The notes beneath the pieces were generated by a model. The model was not told the origin of the DNA. It saw nothing but the letters and a program-made list of their open reading frames with translations, and did not search any database. Source: an uncultured Oscillospiraceae bacterium (GTDB lineage Bacteria; Bacillota; Clostridia; Oscillospirales; Acutalibacteraceae). From it: a stretch of 64,000 bases of DNA. The stretch spans positions 124,001 through 188,000 of the forward strand of contig UQLR01000001.1 of the NCBI GenBank assembly GCA_900541975.1. Reading direction: 5' to 3'. The translations under genes and the position numbers were made by a program. Shown here piece after piece: positions 17,242 to 25,884 of this stretch (position 1 is the stretch's first letter; each line of letters starts with the position of its first letter).

Positions 17242-17436
17242 TTTGTGTTTATGTACCCAGTTTTTTTGACGACGGGTATGTGTAAACTCTCTGCGCCGTT
17301 TAAGGTTTTCCGTTAACATTTCCAGAAGCAGAGAAAATCATTTATCAAGCGCTTATTCCCTCTAATTCCACCGCTGGTTTTTCTGCTGCCGAAAGGAGGG
17401 CGCAAGATCCCATGTGTTCCCGTAATGTTGCAGCCT

Positions 17437-18072
17437 CTAATTTGCAGTTATATGCAAATCGCCTTTTTTCAGCCTGAAAACAACATCCGCCTGCCTGGCC
17501 AGCTCCCCGGAATGAGTGACGACCACCACACACTTATTCATCTGATGCGCGCTCTCCTTAAGGATCTGTGTAATATCCTTCGCGGTATCTTCATCCAGAT
17601 TGCCCGTAGGTTCATCGGCCAGGATAACCGGTGCCTCGCTGGCAAGCGCCCGTGCGATGGCCACCCTTTGCTGTTGCCCGCCGGAGAGCTTCAGTACATT
17701 GCGCTTTGCCTCGTCTTTTGTAAGACCTAAACGCTCCAGAATGGGCAGCGGCGGCAATTTGGAAGTCAGCGCCACATTTTCCGTGGGCGTCAGATAATCG
17801 ATCAGATTGTATGCCTGGAAAATAAAGGAGACATGGTTTCTCCGGTGCTCGGCCAAACCGCTCTCAGCAATATTTTTTCCATCAAATAAAATCTGGCCGC
17901 TGTCTGGGCTGTCCAGACCGCCAAGCAGGGAAAGCAGGGTGGTTTTTCCACAACCGGAGGGGCCGAGAATTGCGTGGATCCTGCCCTGCTCCATCTGGGC
18001 GCTGATTCCCTTTAAAACTTTCTTTTTATTGTTATAGGCATATTGGACATTCTGGATCTCCAAGATACTCAT
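17437..18072 (-). CDS. ABC transporter ATP-binding protein of the MacB/LolD type
   Basis: 211 aa starting at the ATG (18070-18072) with GGAGG 9 nt upstream. Walker [10 protein letters not shown] (about residues 38-46), Q-loop [14 protein letters not shown], signature [15 protein letters not shown] and Walker [14 protein letters not shown] are complete. This is the ATPase of an FtsX-type, mechanotransmission-like transporter together with the two permeases just upstream. These commonly act on envelope peptides or lipoproteins rather than carrying out bulk import. It is the third and last gene of the operon. Confidence 0.93.
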   Translation of the reverse strand: MSILEIQNVQYAYNNKKKVLKGISAQMEQGRIHAILGPSGCGKTTLLSLLGGLDSPDSGQILFDGKNIAESGLAEHRRNHVSFIFQAYNLIDYLTPTENVALTSKLPPLPILERLGLTKDEAKRNVLKLSGGQQQRVAIARALASEAPVILADEPTGNLDEDTAKDITQILKESAHQMNKCVVVVTHSGELARQADVVFRLKKGDLHITAN

Positions 18073-18086
18073 AAGCAAAAACCTCC

Positions 18087-19448
18087 TTAATTCATCTTTG
18101 TCAATATCTCTTTTGGCTTTAGCCGCAGCACAGGGAGCGCGGCAAGCGTCACAGACAAAACGATCAGCGGAATCCCGGCTCCACACAAAAGCAAAATATC
18201 CTGTCCAGCTACGTTTATCTGTATCTGCGTCAGCTCAACAATATCTTGCGTCTGCTCTGGTTGCTCCGTTTGTGTGAATTGGGTTGTTTCATATTCTGGT
18301 GCGGCGGCCTGTTTTAGCAAATGTTCCCCAACGCCTCCGGCAATACCGCTGCTGCAAGCCGCTGCGATAATAAACGCACAGACGGCAATTAGGCATACCT
18401 CTGTCAAATGCTGGAGCAGGACATTTCCTTTTCCAATCCCCATTGCCACATATACGCCTGTTTCATGCACCCGGCTGCGCGCCCACAGAGCAAAAATTAA
18501 AAGAAGCAAACCGGCGCTGACAGCTAAAACAACAAGAGAAAGAACCCATACAATCTCTTCCAGTGTTTGTAAGGAATCTCTGGCATTTTCATAGTCCACA
18601 GCATGTTTTGTGAATGTGCATTTTTCCCATGCCACCCCGTCGATTTCCTGTATCTGTTCAATTAAAGCATCCAGTGTCTCCGGGTCATCCACTTGGAAAT
18701 CTGCAGTTTCGCAATAAAGCAAACTGTTTTCAGGAAACAATTGAGAATAGCTTTGATGGTCCACAAAGATGGTGTTCTGATAAAATATGTGTGAAAACAG
18801 CGTATCTCCTTCCTGCGGCCTGGTGTTCTCAAAAATACCAATAATCTTTACCGGGACGGTTTTATCTGCGGCACCTTCAGCGTTCATTGTATCATCCGAT
18901 ACCATTTGCCGGTTCAACCCCAGTCGTATCGTGTCTCCAATCTGCAAATTGTTTTGCTCGGCAAGCCAGCGGTGGATCACCGCCGCATGCGCCTCGCCGT
19001 CGGTGATCGGGCTGCCCTCCAAAAGTGTAAAACCACTCTCTGTAAAAAGCTCGTCTTGCTCTGAGAAAGAGTCCGCTACCACCTTTCCTGCATGTTCAAA
19101 GCCTTCCACAATCTGAAAAGCCCCGGCTGTCATAATTTCCAGCGGTGTTCCATTTGCATGCGAATACGCCGCGTAGGAAGTGGAACGTCCATTATATTCT
19201 TTAATTCCCGGAAGCTGCCGGATGGCCTGTACCACATCGCCGGTAAGTTGCCCATTGCTTGCTTTGGCATCAATGGTAAAAGAGCCTTTCAGAGATCGCC
19301 GGACATTAAGCGCTGCTGTTTCTGTGGCCCTTTGAATGGAAAAGCAGGTTAAAAGCAAAATACCGATTACCAGCAAAATAGAGAAAAGTAAAAGCGTTTT
19401 TCCTTTTTTTCGGGCGTTATGTAGAACCGCCCGTTTGAACCAATGCAT
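18087..19448 (-). CDS. FtsX-like ABC transporter permease (second copy)
   Basis: 453 aa. Architecture is one N-terminal helix (about residues 18-36), a large extracytoplasmic MacB-periplasmic-core-like domain (about 45-285), then three C-terminal helices (about 305-325, 352-375, 415-440). An unusual Gln/Glu/Thr-rich stretch (TTQFTQTEQPEQTQDIVELT, about 395-414) is inserted before the last helix. Its ATG has AGGAGG 7 nt upstream. It is a tandem paralogue of the gene at 19462-20790 (same topology, similar first 40 residues) and ends 14 bp before the ATPase start. Confidence 0.88.
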   Translation of the reverse strand: MHWFKRAVLHNARKKGKTLLLFSILLVIGILLLTCFSIQRATETAALNVRRSLKGSFTIDAKASNGQLTGDVVQAIRQLPGIKEYNGRSTSYAAYSHANGTPLEIMTAGAFQIVEGFEHAGKVVADSFSEQDELFTESGFTLLEGSPITDGEAHAAVIHRWLAEQNNLQIGDTIRLGLNRQMVSDDTMNAEGAADKTVPVKIIGIFENTRPQEGDTLFSHIFYQNTIFVDHQSYSQLFPENSLLYCETADFQVDDPETLDALIEQIQEIDGVAWEKCTFTKHAVDYENARDSLQTLEEIVWVLSLVVLAVSAGLLLLIFALWARSRVHETGVYVAMGIGKGNVLLQHLTEVCLIAVCAFIIAAACSSGIAGGVGEHLLKQAAAPEYETTQFTQTEQPEQTQDIVELTQIQINVAGQDILLLCGAGIPLIVLSVTLAALPVLRLKPKEILTKMN

Positions 19449-19461
19449 TGCGTGCCTCCTG

Positions 19462-20790
19462 TTATTCCATCATGGAAAGTATTTCTTTGGGTTTGTACCT
19501 GAAAACAGGGATACAAGAAACGAAGATTGCCGCGGACAGAATGAGAGTACCGCCAATACACACCGCCGCAAAATCTCCTCCTGAAACAGCCACGCTGCCA
19601 GCTGCGATATTTGAATCAAACAGGCTGCCTATCCATCCGGCAAAAAATTCACTTAAAAACCATGCGCTGCAAAATGCGGGAATTGCAATCAGCGCGGTTT
19701 CTACCATATGCTGGAACAGCAGCGCCGTTTTGGAAATACCCATTGCCATCAGAATTCCCGTTTCCCGAATCCGGCCTTTTAACCAGAAAAACAGAATCAG
19801 GGTAATAATTCCGGCGCTCATAACCACGATAACAAGTATCAAAGTGTGGATTAAAGTTGCTACGTTCGACATGGAACCTGCGGCGCGCTGGTATACCTCG
19901 TTGTTGGCCGATACAAGAAAATTATTCCAGTTGACGCTGTCAATTTTCTGCACGTCCTGAATAATACCATCCAGCCGTTGTGGGTCGTCTACATAGAAAT
20001 CTGCGTATTGATAACCATACTGCTCCTCTTCACCCACCCAGTCCGACAGGGACTGCACTACGCGAATGGGGGCGAAGACGTAATTTTCATAACGGTCGGA
20101 AGGAGACAGGCTGTTTATGTCGTCCTGGGTTTCGATGATTTTGAAAAGCCCCACAATCTCCACATCTTCGCCCTTGTCGCCGGCGTTGGCCGCTCCGGTT
20201 GTCCAGTTTTGCCGGTAAAGTTCCACCTTGTCTCCCACAGAAAGCCCATGTTTTTTTGCCAGGTCTTCGCTGATGAGAATGCCCTTGTCGTCTTGGTCGG
20301 TGAGGTGCCGCCCCTGGGTAAGCTGAAAGCGCTGGCTCAAAAAGAACTCGTCATATTCTGTAAAAAACGATCCTATGGTCGTTGACGTAAAATCCAAATC
20401 GGTGCCGTCCCATTTGGAGGACGAATAGATCATCTGGAGGGACTGGCCGGATGTGTCTTTCAGATCGTAATAGCCGTAGTTTTTTGCAGTGTAGGCCGTA
20501 ATCCCATCTATTTTCAAAATTTTGTCAATCATCTCGTCGTTCAAAAACTCCTGCTGGATAATCGAGGTTCCACCTCCTATGTTGTTCATGCTGCCGGTGG
20601 CAAGGTTCCGTTCCACGGTAAAGCTGGCCCCGGTCGTCCCCCGCAGCTCTGTGGAGGTGTTTTCGGAAGCCTCCATAACAGACAGCCCACTTAATACAAA
20701 TGTGGCAACGAGCAGCAAAATTGCGAACAGAAGCGCGGTGCGCCCCATACTCCGCAGGGTGTACAGTCCCGCCCGTTTCAGTAAATTCAT
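19462..20790 (-). CDS. FtsX-like ABC transporter permease (first copy)
   Basis: 442 aa from the ATG (20788-20790) preceded by AGGAGG. One N-terminal helix (LLFAILLLVATFVLSGLSV), a long extracytoplasmic region (about residues 45-280) and a C-terminal FtsX domain with three helices (HTLILVIVVMSAGIITLIL, TALIAIPAFCSAWFLSEFF and the last near 410-430). First gene of the FtsX-FtsX-ATPase operon. Its promoter region contains a tandem TGGAG operator also present before the two-component genes at 23.4 kb, so it is probably under that response regulator. Confidence 0.88.
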   Translation of the reverse strand: MNLLKRAGLYTLRSMGRTALLFAILLLVATFVLSGLSVMEASENTSTELRGTTGASFTVERNLATGSMNNIGGGTSIIQQEFLNDEMIDKILKIDGITAYTAKNYGYYDLKDTSGQSLQMIYSSSKWDGTDLDFTSTTIGSFFTEYDEFFLSQRFQLTQGRHLTDQDDKGILISEDLAKKHGLSVGDKVELYRQNWTTGAANAGDKGEDVEIVGLFKIIETQDDINSLSPSDRYENYVFAPIRVVQSLSDWVGEEEQYGYQYADFYVDDPQRLDGIIQDVQKIDSVNWNNFLVSANNEVYQRAAGSMSNVATLIHTLILVIVVMSAGIITLILFFWLKGRIRETGILMAMGISKTALLFQHMVETALIAIPAFCSAWFLSEFFAGWIGSLFDSNIAAGSVAVSGGDFAAVCIGGTLILSAAIFVSCIPVFRYKPKEILSMME

Positions 20791-20834
20791 CGTTTTATCA
20801 ACCTCCTGTATTTGATAAAACAATCCTACAGAAG

Positions 20835-20855
20835 AAAAATGGAGTTAAGGTGGAG
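20835..20855. promoter_or_regulatory. Tandem TGGAG operator before the FtsX ABC operon
   Basis: Plus-strand AAAAATGGAG-TTAAGG-TGGAG: two TGGAG half-sites 11 bp apart, the spacing used by OmpR/PhoB-type regulators. 19 of 21 positions are identical to the site at 23459-23479 in front of the response-regulator gene. It lies 45-65 bp upstream of the permease start codon. Confidence 0.65.
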
Positions 20856-20898
20856 CCCCGGAGTATTTTAAGTGAAGTTCCCACATGGAAATAAAAAA

Positions 20899-20929
20899 CC
20901 GGGAGGTCTTCACAATGAAAATCTCCCGG
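20899..20929 (-). terminator. Terminator after the SdpI-like gene
   Basis: CCGGGAG / CTCCCGG stem extended by a second pairing (TTTTC with GAAGA on the minus strand). On the minus strand TTTTTTATTTCC follows. It separates the two-component/SdpI unit from the FtsX operon. Confidence 0.7.
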
Positions 20930-20994
20930 CCGGGCGGAAATGCTGTTTTGTTTTTGTGCAGGGTAAGACAGGTTCAGATATTCAGCAGGCGGTA

Positions 20995-21336
20995 TTAAAA
21001 TTTGTCAGATTTCTTTGATAATTTTATTGGAACAGCTAAAATAGCGATGATGGAAATTACAGATAGAAGCAAAAAAATTATTATTGTCATTTCTATACTT
21101 GCTTTAACAAAATACAACAATGCAGAAACAGCAATGTTAACAACTGCAAAAGCGGCACATAAATTTCCAGCCATATTATTGGCATAGTCCCACTTTTGTT
21201 TATTCTCCATAATCCTCTTATCATGGTATCCAACTCTAAAATCCGGAAAATTTGAATGTTTCCTTTTTAATACAAAAGCCAAAATACCTAAAATCAGTGC
21301 AAATACCACAAAAAGCAATTGCACAAAGCATTTCAT
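20995..21336 (-). CDS. SdpI-family membrane protein
   Basis: 113 aa. It has an N-terminal helix (residues about 3-22), then the SdpI-family signature VGYHDKRIMENKQKWDYANN (about 35-54, compare the usual VGYRT-K-W-AN pattern), then two more helices (about 58-77 and 84-102). B. subtilis SdpI gives immunity to the SdpC killing peptide. Here the gene is the third of a regulator-kinase-SdpI unit, 67 bp after the kinase, and is followed by a terminator. A role in peptide or envelope-stress protection is inferred from context. Confidence 0.72.
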   Translation of the reverse strand: MKCFVQLLFVVFALILGILAFVLKRKHSNFPDFRVGYHDKRIMENKQKWDYANNMAGNLCAAFAVVNIAVSALLYFVKASIEMTIIIFLLLSVISIIAILAVPIKLSKKSDKF

Positions 21337-21403
21337 AAACGATTTCTCCCCCGGTTCAATTTTTATTTGCTTTTTTGATTATACCATACGCAGGCTCCAA
21401 ATT

Positions 21404-22768
21404 TTACCGAAAAACCGCCGTGAACCGCACACCGCTTTCCGTATTTTCCAGTTTATGCGGAATCCCATGGTGCTCGAGAATTGCCTTTGTGATATAGAGC
21501 CCCAGGCCGCTGCCGCCGCTGTTACGGTTGCGGGATTTATCCACCCGGTAGAAGGGCGTAAAGATCCGTTTTAAATCTTCTTGCGCAATATGGACGCCTG
21601 TGTTTTCTACGGTAAATACTCCATCCCGCAAGGATACAATAATTGTGGCTCCTGCCGGAGAATAGGCCGCCGCGTTGCCGATTACATTGGAGAACGCCTT
21701 CTTCAGCAACCGTCCGTCGCCCGCATAGTGGAAATCCGGCTGGATGTCCAGGCGCAGTTTCATTTGTTTATCCTCGATCCGTCCTTTTACTTTCCGGCAG
21801 CTTTTTTGCAGCGCCTGGCTGATATTCAGGTCAGAGCGCACAAGCTGAAAATCGCTGCCGCCCATTCTGGCAGCCAAAAGGATTTCCTTTACGATTTTCT
21901 CCATGTCACTGGTTGTTTTCAGGCAGTGACGCAGATAAGCGTTTCTGTCCCTGTATTCGCCTACCTGATAGAGCATTCCCTCCAGTTCGCCCTTAATGAT
22001 GGCGATGGGGGTTTTCAGCTCATGGGATACGGAAGTGAAGAAATCAATTCTTTGCTTTTCCTGCTCCCGTTCTTTTTCAATGTCCTGTTGAAGCTGCTCA
22101 TTGGCTGTTTGCAAACTGGCCAGGGCATTGCTCAACCGCTGGGACATTTCATTCAGGCTGAAAGCCAGAACGCCGATCTCATCCTTTCGCTTCACATTGC
22201 ACTTCCAGGTCATATCAAGCGTTGCCATCCGTTTGGCCACACTGCAAATATTTACCAGCGGTTTTGCATAATAGCGGGAACAGATAAGCGCACCGACGAC
22301 GGAGATCAAAAGAATCATGGCTGCAATAAAAGGAAGGAGCTTCAGCAGTATATCGCTGGATTGGGATATTGCCACAAGGGAAACAATGGCAGAGAGCTGA
22401 AAGGTGCGTCCGCCCTGCCGAAAGAACGCCGAACAGCTCATGGACGGAGCAGGTTGTCCACTCCCCTCGTCATTGGCGAAATTCACGGAAAACACATCGC
22501 CTCCGCTTTCATCATTAATTTTAACAGTGGCATTATTCTTCATGGAAAATTCCAGCAGGCTTTCAGAGCTTTCCCCCCAGCCCTTTTTCTCCAATATTTC
22601 AACCAGACTGTAAAAGTCTGATGTTACCTGGCTTTCCAGCTCAGCATAATAATTTTTCGGCAGAAAGATCATCACCATGGCGTAAATTATAATACAGCAA
22701 CCCACCAGCAGCGCCAGCATAATGAGAAAGGTTTTTGCCTGAATACTTTTACGGATTTTCTTTCTCAA
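21404..22768 (-). CDS. Sensor histidine kinase (two-component system 1)
   Basis: 454 aa. Helix 1 (about residues 12-33), extracytoplasmic sensor (about 34-138), helix 2 (about 139-163), HAMP (about 164-217), dimerisation/phosphoacceptor box with SVSHELKTPIAII (His about 248), and the HATPase domain with N-box VIGNAAAYSPAG, F-box FTPFYRVD and G-box GGSGLGLYI. It overlaps the response regulator's 3' end by 20 nt, so the two are translationally coupled. The signal is unknown; the linked FtsX transporter and SdpI gene suggest envelope damage or peptides. Confidence 0.92.
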   Translation of the reverse strand: MRKKIRKSIQAKTFLIMLALLVGCCIIIYAMVMIFLPKNYYAELESQVTSDFYSLVEILEKKGWGESSESLLEFSMKNNATVKINDESGGDVFSVNFANDEGSGQPAPSMSCSAFFRQGGRTFQLSAIVSLVAISQSSDILLKLLPFIAAMILLISVVGALICSRYYAKPLVNICSVAKRMATLDMTWKCNVKRKDEIGVLAFSLNEMSQRLSNALASLQTANEQLQQDIEKEREQEKQRIDFFTSVSHELKTPIAIIKGELEGMLYQVGEYRDRNAYLRHCLKTTSDMEKIVKEILLAARMGGSDFQLVRSDLNISQALQKSCRKVKGRIEDKQMKLRLDIQPDFHYAGDGRLLKKAFSNVIGNAAAYSPAGATIIVSLRDGVFTVENTGVHIAQEDLKRIFTPFYRVDKSRNRNSGGSGLGLYITKAILEHHGIPHKLENTESGVRFTAVFR

Positions 22769-23426
22769 TTTTATACCCCACCCCTCTAATGGTTTCGATG
22801 TAGTTTACGCCTAATTTTCTGCGGATATTTTTGATATGGGTGTTCACAATTTTTTCATCGCCAAAATAGTCATACCCCCAAACAGCGTCCAGCAGGTTTT
22901 CCCGCGTGAAGACTCTCCCCTGGTTTTCCAGAAGAAGCTTCAATATTTCAAACTCCCGTGTTGTGAAAAATCTGTTTTCCCCGCCAACAAGGACGGTAAA
23001 ACTGTCTGTATCCAGGGTAATTTCCTTATAGCGAATCACAGCGGATTCAGTCTGACCGCCCTGTTCAACCCGGCGCAGCACCGCCTCGATATGCCGTACC
23101 ACAACAGGCATGGAAAAGGGCTTTGTGATGTAATCGTCTGCCAGAGCGTCAAAGCCTTTCATCTGGTCGGCGTCATCATCCAGGGCGGTCAGCATAATAA
23201 TTGGGACGCGGCTTTCTTTCCGCAGTATCTCGCAGACGGCAAAACCGTCTATCTTTGGGAGCATTAAATCCAGCAGCACCAAATTTGGATTATACCTGTG
23301 GAATTTTTCAATTCCGTCAATTCCGTCGCCGGCTAATATGACTGTATATCCTGCGTCCTCCAAAAACGCCCGGATAATCTTCTGAATGGATTTTTCATCC
23401 TCTACCACTAAAATTGTTTTGGGCAT
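22749..23426 (-). CDS. OmpR/PhoB-family response regulator (two-component system 1)
   Basis: 225 aa from the ATG (23424-23426) with GGGAGGTG upstream. The receiver domain has acidic pocket EDE (residues 9-11), phospho-acceptor Asp in LVLLDLMLP (about 54), Thr in MLTALDD and Lys in YITKPF. The C-terminal winged helix (about 125-223) has the LLENQGRVFTRENLLDAVWGYD and IETIRGVGYKIE segments. It is first in the regulator-kinase-SdpI unit. A tandem TGGAG site about 33-53 bp before its start, repeated before the FtsX operon, is its probable binding site. Confidence 0.93.
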   Translation of the reverse strand: MPKTILVVEDEKSIQKIIRAFLEDAGYTVILAGDGIDGIEKFHRYNPNLVLLDLMLPKIDGFAVCEILRKESRVPIIMLTALDDDADQMKGFDALADDYITKPFSMPVVVRHIEAVLRRVEQGGQTESAVIRYKEITLDTDSFTVLVGGENRFFTTREFEILKLLLENQGRVFTRENLLDAVWGYDYFGDEKIVNTHIKNIRRKLGVNYIETIRGVGYKIEKENP

Positions 23427-23458
23427 TGCGCGCACCTCCCAATAATAGTGTACCATAT

Positions 23459-23479
23459 AAAAATGGAGTTTGGGTGGAG
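23459..23479. promoter_or_regulatory. Tandem TGGAG operator before two-component system 1
   Basis: Plus-strand AAAAATGGAG-TTTGGG-TGGAG, two half-sites with 11-bp period. Nearly identical to 20835-20855. It is placed for autoregulation of the response-regulator gene; a TACACT -10-like hexamer lies just downstream on the minus strand. Confidence 0.65.
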
Positions 23480-23585
23480 TAAGTATGACTTTAAAAAAAG
23501 GCGGCTTTCAAAAGCCAGAATACTGTAAAAAATTTTTGTAATGATTTTCTCTCTTAAAAATGGATTATGGACAAAAGAAGAGAAC

Positions 23586-23604
23586 ATCCCAGACAGTCTG
23601 GGAT
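23586..23604 (-). terminator. Terminator after histidine kinase 2
   Basis: Eight-bp stem ATCCCAGA / TCTGGGAT with a 3-nt loop. On the minus strand GTTCTCTTCTTTT follows. It lies 30-45 bp past the kinase stop codon. Confidence 0.5.
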
Positions 23605-23632
23605 ATTCCTTTCTTTCTTTATTTTCTATTAT

Positions 23633-25030
23633 TTATTGGATCTTTTTCGGGAAGAGCATTGTCACAGCAAAACCACGGTTTATGCCGTGGTCAAATAGAA
23701 CTGTTCCGCCATGCGTATGCATAATTTGCTGGACAATCAATAGTCCCAGCCCGTGTCGCGGCTCTGTCGTTCCGTGATCACTCATCATATAGTGCGGCGT
23801 ACTGCGCAGCTTTTCCAGCTGTTCATCGGTAATTCCTACTCCATCGTCTGAGACAATAATACAGCGCTGCGCTTCCTCATTGCGAACCTCCAGCGTAATG
23901 TGGCAGCCATTTGGGTTGTGGGTCTGTGCGTTATGCAGCAGATTGTTAACCGCCCGATGGAGTAAATTTTTATCTCCCTGAATGATACAGGGCGGCAGGT
24001 TATCCGACGTTCTCCATTCTAATGGATATTTCCCATTTAAATCCGCATTGATAAAATCTACGGCGCATTTCCTTGCCACTGCCACCAAATTAACCGGAAC
24101 CGGTTGCAGCGGCTGCATATTATATTCTAATTTAGAGGATAAATTCAGGTCGTTAATTAGATTCTTTATTTTCAGACCCTGTTTCTGAATGATAGACGCT
24201 TTCTTTCGATCTTCTTCTGAGAGTGTGCTGTTTTCTTCCAGTTGCCCGGCATACCCCAGCACCATAGAGAGAGGCGTGCGGATGTCATGGGAAACGCCGG
24301 AAATCCAGTTGGCCCGGGCAGCCTCCTTCTTTCTCAGTTCACAATCCTGCCGCATGAGCTTTTCGGAGCCGCGGTTGATTGCAGCAGCCAACTCCGACAG
24401 CAGGCCCTTTTCTTTGATATAGACTTCTTTGCCCTCCGGCAAATCCTCAATTCCCGCTACGATAGGCCTTACCGATTTTAAAACACCCGATGTAGATACA
24501 AAATAAATCAAAAGGATCGCCAGAAAATTAACTGCCAGGAACAGTAAAACAATTTTTGGCGCATCGGCAATCAGCTGATAATCAAAAGCAGGCCACATGT
24601 GCTTCCAGTACACATCCTTGGGGTGTCCCATAAAGATCAAGTCATCCCCGAAAGCAGCAGTTGTAGTAGGGTAATCCTCAATATACCCGCGCGTATAGTA
24701 AGAGAGGTCCGCCGCTGTGTAATGAAGCGGCACCCCTTCCGGCAGGTTCTCGCTCTGCCAGATTACATCACCGGTTCCATTTTCAACCAAAATTGCCCAA
24801 GCGTTTCTTTGCTGTAAAATTTCCCGGCCCTTTTCTGAAAGTGTATATTTACCGCTTTCTGTTTCCAGCAATTCGCTCCCAAGTTGTTCGGCAGCCTCCC
24901 ACCCGCCGGCGTTAGACTCTGATTGGAAAAATACCAAAATAAGCAGCAGAATATTCAATATAAACAGACCGATGAACGAAAAAAGCAGAATTTTTACAAA
25001 TCGACGGATGAGTTTAAACGTACTTTTCAT
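23633..25030 (-). CDS. Sensor histidine kinase (two-component system 2, CprK/SpaK-like)
   Basis: 465 aa. Two membrane helices (about residues 12-35 and 178-198) flank an extracytoplasmic domain of about 140 residues. The phosphoacceptor box is WISGVSHDIRTPLSMVLGY (His about 247). The ATPase domain has HNLLHNAQTHNP-type N-box, SDDGVGI and a G-box reading RHGLGLLIV. The SHD-R-TPL H-box and the neighbouring LanFEG-like transporter are typical of lantibiotic-sensing kinases such as CprK/SpaK. It starts 3 bp after the regulator's stop codon. Confidence 0.9.
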   Translation of the reverse strand: MKSTFKLIRRFVKILLFSFIGLFILNILLLILVFFQSESNAGGWEAAEQLGSELLETESGKYTLSEKGREILQQRNAWAILVENGTGDVIWQSENLPEGVPLHYTAADLSYYTRGYIEDYPTTTAAFGDDLIFMGHPKDVYWKHMWPAFDYQLIADAPKIVLLFLAVNFLAILLIYFVSTSGVLKSVRPIVAGIEDLPEGKEVYIKEKGLLSELAAAINRGSEKLMRQDCELRKKEAARANWISGVSHDIRTPLSMVLGYAGQLEENSTLSEEDRKKASIIQKQGLKIKNLINDLNLSSKLEYNMQPLQPVPVNLVAVARKCAVDFINADLNGKYPLEWRTSDNLPPCIIQGDKNLLHRAVNNLLHNAQTHNPNGCHITLEVRNEEAQRCIIVSDDGVGITDEQLEKLRSTPHYMMSDHGTTEPRHGLGLLIVQQIMHTHGGTVLFDHGINRGFAVTMLFPKKIQ

Positions 25031-25033
25031 TGC

Positions 25034-25735
25034 TTATCCCTCCAGCATCAGCTTATACCCCAGTCCCTTGACGGTAATCAGGGATACGGGCTTAGAAGGG
25101 TTTTCTTCGATTTTCTCCCGAATCCGGCGGATATGCGCCATCAGGCTGTTTTCATAGCCAAATGGATTGTCGCTCCAGGCCGCCTCGCACAGCTGGTCAA
25201 TGGTGACAATCCGGCCGGCGTTGCGATAAAGCGCCTGCAGAATATCATGTTCCTTTGCCGTCAGCGGCAGACGTTCTTTGTCTTTGACCACTTCCGCCCG
25301 TGAAAAATCAATCTGGCTCCCAGCAAGCTGCACCAGCGGATTTTCTTCCTTATAATACCGACGAAGAATAATCCCCACCCGCAGCAACAATTCCTTTGGA
25401 AGAAAAGGCTTTACCATGTAATCGTCCGCGCCCAGCCCCAGGCCGCGAATTTTGTCCTCGTCCTCTCCGCGGGCCGTCAGGAACAGTACGGGGATTTCGG
25501 TAAACGTCCGCAACCGTTCAAAAAGGGAAAAACCGTCCCCATCCGGCAGCATAACATCCAAAACAGCCAAATCAGGTTTCCATTCCCTTGCAGTGGAAAC
25601 CGCTTCCGCTACGTTGCCCGCCGTCCGGATCAAGGTATATCCGTCCTTTTTTAAAAAATCAGATACCATATTCAATATCTCCGCTTCATCGTCCACGAGG
25701 AGAATTTTTTTCTGTTTAAAATAGCTGTAGTCCAT
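25034..25735 (-). CDS. OmpR/PhoB-family response regulator (two-component system 2)
   Basis: 233 aa. The receiver has DDE (residues 16-18), phospho-acceptor Asp in LAVLDVMLPDGDG, Thr in FLTARGE and Lys in YMVKPF. The C-terminal winged helix has the ILQALYRNAGRIVTIDQLCE (about 165-184) and ITVKGLGYKL segments. It is transcribed divergently from the ABC transporter genes at 25885; the 149-bp intergenic region carries four 11-bp repeats that are its likely operator. Probable role: activating the transporter on exposure to cationic or lantibiotic peptides (by analogy with CprR). Confidence 0.92.
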   Translation of the reverse strand: MDYSYFKQKKILLVDDEAEILNMVSDFLKKDGYTLIRTAGNVAEAVSTAREWKPDLAVLDVMLPDGDGFSLFERLRTFTEIPVLFLTARGEDEDKIRGLGLGADDYMVKPFLPKELLLRVGIILRRYYKEENPLVQLAGSQIDFSRAEVVKDKERLPLTAKEHDILQALYRNAGRIVTIDQLCEAAWSDNPFGYENSLMAHIRRIREKIEENPSKPVSLITVKGLGYKLMLEG

Positions 25736-25798
25736 ATTTGTTACCTCCTGTCCCCATTATATCATAGAAATTCCGTTTCTTCTTCCGGTATTTTAAAA

Positions 25799-25853
25799 TG
25801 TAAAGTAAATGTAAGGTAGCGAGAAGGTTGAGACAAGGTTGCCGGTCTATACT
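25799..25853 (+). promoter_or_regulatory. Four 11-bp repeats and -10 box of the peptide-resistance ABC operon
   Basis: Units start at 25799, 25810, 25821 and 25832 and share a core AA(A/G)GT(A/T) at the same phase (TGTAAAGTAAA, TGTAAGGTAGC, GAGAAGGTTGA, GACAAGGTTGC). A -10 TATACT sits at 25848-25853 with no good -35 at 17 bp; the repeats occupy that place. This is the layout of a promoter that needs an OmpR-type activator. Confidence 0.65.
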
Positions 25854-25884
25854 GATGTCATCACAGGAAAGGAGTATGTGAGAC

